From contig CAJQUW010010295.1 of assembly GCA_907163375.1 (NCBI GenBank), positions 124,001 to 188,000 on the forward strand: DNA of 64,000 nt, written 5' to 3'. Within the stretch, counting starts at the first letter, position 1, and the number at the start of each line of letters is the position of its first letter. Position numbers and translations under genes: made by a program. Of this stretch, positions 56,462-64,000 are shown piece by piece. The stretch comes from Prostheceraeus crozeri. Its lineage: Eukaryota > Platyhelminthes > Polycladida > Euryleptidae. The notes beneath the pieces were generated by a model. The model was given only the letters and a program-made list of their open reading frames with translations. It had not been told where the DNA came from and made no database searches.

Positions 56462-59400
56462 CAGTGACGTGCGGTGGCTACTTAGTTCGGGTAGGCTGAA
56501 ATATGTTGCCTGCTTTGCTTCGTCATAATCATCTGTATAGCTGATTTAATTATACTACTCTGACTGTATATAGCATGTTCAGTGATTGCATCAATAGTCC
56601 TGATCTCGAACAAGTTAGTTTCCCTATGTTTTCAAATGGAATCTACCATATTCCTTTATGCATGTGCCCATTATCACCCTTACATATACAATGATAAAAC
56701 AAATATAATTCAGTCGTAGATGCAATAAGCCTTCTATTTAAAAAAATCAAGCTTGGTCACTTTCAAAACGCAATGGCTACAATTTAAACAGCCTAATGCT
56801 GAATCAGACATATCGTAAGAAACAGACAATTATAAGAATAATGATAACAAAAAATACCGGTACTTCACTTGTAAGTAAAGTCCATTCGCCTGTCTTTTTT
56901 CAAAAATTCATCAGTAACAAGATCATAAAAGTCTGGTCGCCTTTGTAAATTACCTAAACGCTCTTTTTCTATAGCAATAATGCCTAAATCAGACAATCGT
57001 TCGCTTGAAGTCCGATTTCGTGAAAACGACTTAACACGTTTCAAAGCAGAAAACGATCTGTCCACGTGAACAGAGGTAGCGGGAATTGTCATACAGAGAC
57101 TCAAAAGTTTATATACTTCAGGCAGAGCATGCATTATACCGATTTTGTGAAAGAATGAAAACAATTCACAGATAGATTTGTCATGATAGTATTGTACAAC
57201 CCAATAATATCAGACTCCAACCGATCAAAATCAAACTTCGTTGGATACAAAGCACGGAGCTTGTTAAATAAATCGCTGTCAAAAGAATCACAATATTCTC
57301 GAAATATTGTTCCATCGAGAAGACGAAAGAAGTCCAGATGGCGAATGTCCTGATAACGGCGTTTCAAATGTTCTTTTATGTTATCAAACACTTCAAAGTA
57401 TAGAAAACGCAATGAGTCATTAGATTGTGTTCTACTGGGCATAAGATCGACGTCAATTATTTTGCATTTGTCATCGAAGCTCAAATAAAACGTATCAAAA
57501 TCACTTCTCTTCGAGTCCAAAAATATCGCACAGTCTTCGATTCGCTTTATACAAAAAGGAATGTTCATTGTTTGCGTTTGCAAGATGCTGTACAGTGAGT
57601 CAATTTCACGAAAAATTAAGCAAAATAGTAACAACAAAAACACATTCACATCAGTCTGTAAAAATTTCAAGAAACCCATAGCCATCACAATGGTGTCTTT
57701 GTCACAGTTTGAGGGTGAATTTACAATTGTTTTGAAGTAGTCTATCAAAAGTTCAAGATTATTCTCTACTACAGTCACAACTTTAGAATGAGATGTCCAC
57801 CTGGTTTTTAGAGATCTAGGAAACCGTCGCTGAAGCATCTCATCTAGTAAGTGAGTCCTCTTCACAGAATGAGAAAGAAAGCACTTAGGCCGTCTAGAGT
57901 AGAAAAAAATATGTTGCACCTGCCAATACGTCTAGTCGACTGCAACAAAACTAAGTTCAATTTGTGTGCATAACAATGAACAAATATGGACTCCGGGATC
58001 ACATGCTTGATTAATCCATGCACTCCTTTTTCAGCAGATGACATTGCTGAACAACCGTCGTACGTTTGACTAATAACTTTGTTAATGCATTCATATTCGG
58101 ACAATTTTTCCATAATAACATCTGCCGTTGATTTTGCTGATCTGTCAGCACTGATATCAATAAATCCAATAAAAGATTCAATAATCTCATCGCCGCGCAA
58201 ATATCGCAAAACAATAGAAAACTGAGCTTTTCTGCTAATGTCAGTTGTTTCATCAGCCTCTATGGATACGAACATAGTCTCGCTTACCTCTTTCGCGATG
58301 TTTTTCCGAATAACTGTTGCAATGGATGAAATAAGGTCGTTTTGAATCCGATTTGATGTACCTTTGAAAACAGTTGATGATTCTAAGTGCGATGCAAGAC
58401 GATAATCATCTTCGGACAAAACATTTATAAGGTCAAGATAGTTACCCTTGTTCACCGAAGGATCACTTTCTCTAAATGCTAATGCTTGTTTGGCCAAATA
58501 ACACGCCGCTTTGATGAATGATCGCAGTATTTCTCTATTTTCTTTCACTTTTTGATTATGCGCACTCACTGCCTCCTTCAACTGGTGGTCAATTAATGTG
58601 TCTATCCGTGTAGATCCGAAAGATCGTAGAGCTACAATTGATTGGATATGCGTTTTTGAACGTTCATGGCGCTGAATTGGATTTGACAAATGCTTCAAAT
58701 CGTCGTAGCCTTCTTTATTCCATGCAGTCTTTGTCTTGTTGAACAACAAGCAGGGAAAGCAGAACAAATTATCTTTTTCCGGACAAACACAAAGCCAGAC
58801 TTTTCTATTGTAAATTTCAGAATGAAACTTCCGTTCGTACGTCTTTTCCCTTGATGATATTTTCAAGGTGGGGCAATGTCTTCCAAAATTAAATATTTCC
58901 ATCTTTTCATTGAAGGGAAGCGAAGAAGATTTGATGTTAAGCAACTTTTTCAATTCCATGTTCCACTGAACTCGACACTCGACGTCAGACGTGAAAGACA
59001 ATGATGCTCTCAATACCGTTTAGCGCAATCCTACATCCCTCTGCGCAACAGACCACAGCTGTATGCACTCTAAACCAGCACCTCCTAAATCACACACTGA
59101 AGCGAGACACTATTCGTAACTAATAAAAAAATCCTAAAGCAAAGCGTTTTAGGAGGCTAGCGCACTAGTGTTATTGTTCTCTTTAGTATGTCAGCATTCT
59201 ATTTCACGCAACCTCCTAAAATTCTAGTGTGTCGCGCTTTAGGATGCAGATTTCTTCGATTTTAGGAGGTGACAGTTTACAGTGTGCACTGTTTACATCT
59301 CGCTGCGTCATCACCTTGGAGCAGTGGGCGGAAAAGCGAACAGCCCCAACAAATGGTAACATAGCGCGCTGAACACAATGCATACTTGGCATACAAACAA

Positions 59401-59716
59401 CGAACGAACATTCATGACAAGATCTTTGTTATTGCTGCTGCACAGGCGAAAAGCGTATGTAATTTCTTCCGCCCAACTTCTAAAAATAAAGATCACTCAC
59501 CGCTCTCATGCGCTGAATACACAGATATGTGGTTCAATATAAGCGCATGCTATGCTATTATTAGGAAATGATGCCAATAAGAAGCTGCTTTGACATAAAC
59601 TATCGTCATTTATCAGTGGATTCATTCCATTCGCTTCCAAAATATATTGATGCGTATTTCAGCGAATCGTATGAGTAGGCTGTGCCCACTCAGCCTACCC
59701 TGAATGCACGTCACTG
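56462..59716 (-). mobile_element. hAT transposon, nearly whole, with 8-bp target duplication
   Basis: The ends are CAGTGACGTGC (56462) and GCACGTCACTG (ending 59716). The flanking 8 bp are CTACCTGA (56454-56461) and CCACCTGA (59717-59724), a target duplication with one change. A transposase gene fills the middle on the minus strand. Upstream of it (59080-59280) are CCTCCTAAA boxes in both orientations, which may be the promoter or transposase-binding region. Confidence 0.9.
56865..59013 (-). pseudogene. hAT transposase (ZMYM1-like, TTF zinc finger + hAT dimerisation)
   Basis: The product would be ~715 residues. In order: a TTF-type zinc-binding segment (WLCVCPEKDNLFCFPCLLF), the DUF4371-like region, first catalytic Asp in EADETTDIS, second in TYDGCSAMSS, the CYAHKLNLVL box with its Cys-His, and near the C-terminus the hAT dimerisation motif SVHVDRSFSALKRVKSFSRN. 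The frame changes twice, in the overlaps at ~57862-57919 and ~57134-57164; otherwise it is open. With its ends intact and only two lesions this is one of the younger DNA transposons in the window. It resembles the zinc finger MYM-type protein 1-like genes that animal annotations often list as host genes. Confidence 0.85.
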
Positions 59717-59806
59717 CCACCTGAATATCAAAATCGCGCAAGAGTATTGGTTTTACTACAAGCAGCGAGATTTTCATACACTACATTTGTCTATGTATAA
59801 CTACTA

Positions 59807-60805
59807 CACTGTAAATCGCTCAATACCAATCACATACGAAAGATGCATATCAAAATACTTTTTTGGTATATTTCTGTATTCTCTTGGTGTATATTTGTAT
59901 GCTTTTCGTATGTTATTTCAAATGTGGTATGCTTTACATATTAAAGCCATACCAACACAATGTTAAAGGAAAGCATAAATGATTTCTAAAGTATGTTGAT
60001 TTAAGGCCTTTTGTCAATAAAGATCACACTAATGTTACTCCTGTTTTATAAGTAGTGAGATAATGACATTCAAGAGTCAAACTTACAATACTGAATTCGA
60101 TCTTCATGCATGTAAGTCAAAGGCATTTCAATCAATAAGCATTTAACCATCAACTATTATGCATTATGTTATTTTGGAACTAAGCATGTTATCAATCTGA
60201 AATAAAAAAACATTATAATTCATGAACGCAAAAATAGCCATGTTTGAGATATATAAGTCAACATGGTTGCTCGAAAGTTATCGTTTTATTTAAATGATGT
60301 TTATCAACTTAGTTCATGGAAATGAGCCAATTATGAGTCTTGTGAATGCCATTAGACAAGTAACAACGATGATGACATTGCTTTAATGACACATGCTTTA
60401 ATTTCACAATAGATCTTATCTAGTTAAATACCACACTTTCACAAATATTCACGACTCCTATTACTGGAAAAACGTTATTTGACAGTAGTATGTTATATGA
60501 CTTATTTTTTGCCATGTGACTTAAAGCTCTTCATACGAAACACATACAAATGAGGACCAATTTGCATCAGTCTTCGTATATAAAACATACTGACACCTCG
60601 TATTTCATTGTAAAACAGTCAATCACAGATAGAATAGTTCTTATCGCTACTTACCAATCACATGCGAAAGTAAATGAGATTTCGTATACAAAGCATACCA
60701 GATCTCTTTAAACATACGAGAATCTCGTATCAAATGTTAGTCTCAAGTTGTATGTGAATTTGGTATATGTTTGCATGCAATTTTCGTATCCGGCGATTTA
60801 CAGTG
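59807..60805. mobile_element. Non-autonomous element with TA target duplication
   Basis: The ends are CACTGTAAATCGC (59807) and GCGATTTACAGTG (ending 60805), flanked by TA. The interior repeats TACGAAA/TTTCGTA and GGTATG/CATACC words in both orientations. No transposase is seen. Confidence 0.8.
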
Positions 60806-60807
60806 TA

Positions 60808-61904
60808 TTTTTTTGAGATGGTTAATTGAATTAATGAATGAAATCTATGGTATCGTACCTAATATCATGCTGTAAACCTATATGCATTTCAAAAGATGGG
60901 AAGACTCACTTCAGTCGCGAAGAGGTCATCAGCAGCTTTACTGCATATGTTGACAGCACCTAAATACAGACTGTACTCGAGCACGAGTCCTTCCACGATG
61001 CGGCTTGCGATGTGTTAGCGTTTCACTCATACATTTACATACCTAGAATGAAAATATTGGACCAAGGTCAGACCCATCCAGTAGGGCAGAGCGACGTCTA
61101 CAAGATCCGTTTTAGAAGTATGGAATGCTTAAGCAACAAACATCAACAAATTATTGAGCAATACAGAATAACCCTGTTGCAGTTCTGAAGCATCAACAGA
61201 AATACCTGTAAGAAATGCACTCACTCATGTACGTGAAGAGGATTGCCTATCAGATAAGTTAGCATCACAGAAAAATAAATATAGGCTCTATTCTGCCCGG
61301 CTGCAAATCTCAATTGACGATGAATTCTTAGTAAAAAAATGTGATTGATTTTGCCGATATGACGGCAACCATTAAGTTTAGTTTAAAATGACAATGGCAA
61401 TCGACTACACCCATAAAATGATTATGAAGCAATAAGACTCATTCTTATGACCTTCATCAAGTTGACATTGATCTTTGCACGGTCCTATTGAGCTTCAATC
61501 GGCCGTGAAAAGGCAAAACAACGCATTTTGAAATTAGCTCTTTTGAGAAATCCGTAGTAAAAGCAAACAGGCACTTTCAAGCTAAATACAACGTATTTCA
61601 CAATACGTTACTCAGTTTCAGAAGTATGAAAAGGCAAAACAACGTGTTGCAAACGTTGTTCTGCCTTTGCAGAGGTCAACTAAATATCACAGAAATTGTA
61701 ACGTACTTTGAAATACGGTGTTTTATAGTTTCATTAGAAAATATATTTCATCGGACCTGGATGAGATAGTTAGTTCTATTGACGTGCAGCTTATAATTCC
61801 AAATTCTTTTATCCTAAAAAAGCACTATTTGTTCTTGTTTAAAATAACTGACTGATCTCAGACGAAAATACACATACTGAATCACCCACATGACCATGTA
61901 TTTT
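60808..61904. other. Intergenic DNA
   Basis: The word AAAAGGCAAAACAACG recurs at ~61509 and ~61630, and inverted relatives (ACGTTGTTCTGCC) are at ~61655, giving a loose palindromic cluster. No gene is recognised. Confidence 0.45.
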
Positions 61905-62446
61905 AAAACACGTCATTTTGCCTTTTCACGCTGGATTGTTGCTCTCGAAAGATTCAAGTCTAAAGCAGTTTGTGTGATTGATTTCATGGGTTCATCACCG
62001 AAAGCAGAAACAAATAAATTGACATTGTCACCGAGCAGTTCTTGGACGACCAGTGAACTTTTAGATGCTTCCAATTGTTCCTGCGTTCTCCAACTTGTCA
62101 CGCATTCGGGAGATTCTGTCACGACGTGGAGGTTCAGAGTCACAAGTGGCTTTCCATTGTCTCTGGACTTCAGAGATGTTCTCGTATTTAAAATACCACT
62201 TCAAAACCTGTTTCTTTTCTTCAAATGTTAGCCGAACGCGATGTTCACCTGACATGACTAATGTTTATCGGAATTTGAAGGATTCAGACGACAAGGAATG
62301 TTCATAAAATTCAATTTCAAACAGCTTTCAAGTGTGAGAAGATCGACAATAGCGTTTGACATGAAATACTATACATAGACATCAAACAATGGCACTTTGA
62401 AATCATTGATGGTTTTAAACTGCCTTCATAGTTCTGAGACACCCTG
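61905..62446 (-). pseudogene. Mariner-type element, 5' fragment
   Basis: On the minus strand it begins CAGGGTGTCTCAGAACTATG after a TA (62447-62448). The transposase N-terminus starts at 62255: MSGEHRVRLTFEEKKQVLKW, then SEVQRQWKATCDSEPPRRD, a DUF4817-type helix-turn-helix. Shifted in frame, the second helix-turn-helix follows (ALDLNLSRATIQREKAK, ending ~61913). The catalytic domain is absent, so only about the first 115 residues remain. Confidence 0.7.
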
Positions 62447-62448
62447 TA

Positions 62449-62880
62449 TAAAATGGATTTACCCATTCTTAGCTTTAAGAAAAATGCAGGCACGTCGGAA
62501 GTACGGTAGCAGTAAATTTTTATTGGGATCGTGGAGTATGTTGCTTGTTGTGCTTGAGATACATAACCTAACACATAACACATTGTCAACTTTCCGAAGA
62601 CAAACATCTAGATGAGGTTTCAGAGTCAATATCATCTCCGTCGATTGAGAAAAAGACACACAAATATCTTGCGAAATATATAGATTGCCGGAATATTGTG
62701 AAAAAAAAACAAGTCAAAGGTACAAGTCAAGACACATTACCTTAAAGCCGCGGGGACCGCGGTTCAAACCTCGAAAGTGCCTAAGTAGTAAGCACATTCC
62801 AAATTCACGCGCAAAATGTGAAATGATGAGTCATCATGCTGACTCAGCCCCCCTCTGTCAGGAAGTGTGAGGGAAGTGGC
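62449..62880. other. Intergenic DNA
   Basis: GGTTCAAACCTCG near 62762 resembles a pol III B box, preceded by a GCCGCGGGGACCGCGG near-palindrome, but no A box was found. Otherwise nothing is recognised. Confidence 0.4.
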
Positions 62881-63640
62881 CAAGGATGTGTTGGGAGGAA
62901 TGGGTCCGTGAGGAGGAAACAGGTCCCTCCCCCCCCCCTGGAAGGAAGGAAAGAGTTTTCCAGCAAGGGAGGAAAATGGCAGGAAAACGTCAGAGTTGGA
63001 AAAGTCAAGTTTTCGGAGGTTTTGGGATGAGAAAGTCCATGTTTCGGGCAAAGGGAGTGCTCGGATGGGAAAACGGAGGCCAGATTCGGACTCTATGTGA
63101 AATTTTGGGTTAGGAAGGATGTTTCCAGCGACATTGGAGAGAAAAAGTGTTGAGGACGTCCCCCCCCCCTCCTGCCAAACTTCCAACTTTGGTTGTAGAC
63201 ATCGTAGAAAGTCGTGCAATAGCTCATTTGAAAGCTGGGAGTGAGACAAATTCAGTGGAAAACATGACTTGTTCCTACCTGCCTTCGTTTAGAGGTGAGA
63301 CGTTATTGAAAATGTGGGACCTTGGCGAAAAACGACAGAGTTAGAATGTTTATGAAAATTGCTCTAGCGGGTGAAGCAAGCCTCGGACGGGAAAACAGAG
63401 ACCAGATTTGGAATCAGCGTCACATTCTGCTTCGGCATGGTAAATTTGAAAGCCATCGGAGAGAAAAAATTTTTCATCATTTTTCCGAAAAACGAAGAGT
63501 TAGAATTTTTGCGATGTCTGCGGGCTGTAGAGCCAAAACGAAGCATTGGATGGGAAAATGGAGGGCATATGCGGATTCAGCGTCAAACTCTATATGGAAA
63601 TGGTGACTTTCCAGCTCAATCGGAGCACTAGAACTTGAGA
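62881..63640 (+). repeat. Degenerate tandem array, ~160-bp unit
   Basis: The box GGAYGGGAAAAYRGAG recurs at ~63063, 63386 and 63546 (spacings ~323 and ~160, the first being two units). GAAAAACGA(C)AGAGTTAGAA recurs at ~63331 and 63487, and GAGAGAAAAA at ~63138 and 63460. Units are diverged and include C-runs (62930, 63161). It is a decayed satellite-like array; open frames inside it are not credible genes. Confidence 0.65.
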
Positions 63641-64000
63641 TAGACGGGTTTTTAGTGTTTGAATGATGGGTATTACGTCATCAGCTGATCGCCACACACT
63701 ATATAAGTGGAAACTCTGCTTGTGGAAATCAGTTCTCCTCCCGACTGGGTTGGGGTAGGTGAACTCCGGAGCTCTGATGATAGCATTGGAAATCTGAAAA
63801 ACCGAGTTTCTGATAGAAACCGACTTAGAAAATTTCATTGCTGAACTCAGCTAAGGCGTCAGACTTCGAGGTTTGCCAGGAGATGGCCTTCGTCTCCAGG
63901 CCATAAAAGACTCCAAAACTTTAAAGGCTTGTAACCTTGCTTCTACAAGTCCGTTTGACTTGATTCAAAAAAGATTCGCTTGCTATTGACCTGCTCTAAG
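63641..64000. other. Sequence at the right edge, nothing recognised
   Basis: No repeat or coding motif can be supported. Confidence 0.4.

Noticed and set aside
62750-62790. Possible third SINE or tRNA gene around a B-box-like GGTTCAAACCTCG
   Set aside because: No A box or SINE body present; the GC palindrome beside it is not tRNA-like.
62881-63640. Several open frames of 60-160 codons near the right edge
   Set aside because: They lie in a degenerate ~160-bp tandem array, overlap on both strands and have no domain.

Overview
The window is animal nuclear DNA, most likely from a marine invertebrate; the species cannot be fixed from sequence alone. It is AT-rich, dense in transposable elements and full of short palindromic TAGGCCTA-type motifs. 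I recognise no host protein-coding gene. Almost everything identifiable is a mobile element or its remains.

Region 1 (1-15014) is the larger part of a Polinton/Maverick (adintovirus-like) DNA element whose left end lies outside the window. Left to right it carries a phospholipase-A2-like domain joined to a retroviral-type integrase, a small pX-like membrane protein, the major capsid protein, a protein-VI-like amphipathic protein and a coiled-coil fibre-like protein, all on the minus strand. On the plus strand follow an unrecognised gene and the protein-primed DNA polymerase B. Back on the minus strand are the packaging ATPase, the penton/minor capsid protein and three small genes. The right end is a terminal array of ~110-bp tandem repeats. 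The element looks young: most genes are open, and I count roughly eight breaks in total, so it is a fossil. No adenovirus-type maturation protease was found inside the window.

The most striking signal in Region 1 is a family of short GC-rich double-hairpin repeats (two stem-loops separated by 2-5 bases, ~25-35 bp overall). There are about a dozen well-formed loci, inside reading frames without disrupting them, between genes and at gene 3' ends. Stems keep their pairing while their sequence changes. They resemble in architecture the double-hairpin elements of fungal mitochondria and the Rickettsia palindromic elements, and I know of no description of them in Polintons. Most starts in the element also share a leader reading TWAAAA directly against the ATG.

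Region 2 (15015-27414) is intergenic DNA with a minisatellite-ended element holding a MULE transposase fragment, a tandem duplication, a short satellite-like dimer, a non-autonomous hAT element with a perfect 8-bp target duplication, and the 3' part of a LINE.

Region 3 (27415-47625) is dominated by two copies (A 27415-35911, B 40288-47625) of a large terminal-inverted-repeat element whose ends are arrays of TGACGCA/TGACTCA motifs. Copy A sits inside the LINE and splits its reverse transcriptase. Both copies carry inverted Penelope-like endonuclease fragments and a hammerhead-like motif with a damaged core. Between the copies are a tRNA-derived SINE and a pogo/Tigger-like element.

Region 4 (47626-64000) holds a foldback TA-flanked element, two small hairpin elements, a deleted mariner, a Penelope 3' fragment with a hammerhead-like motif, a second SINE copy, a nearly whole hAT transposon with 8-bp target duplications, another TA-flanked non-autonomous element, a mariner 5' fragment and a degenerate ~160-bp satellite array at the right edge.
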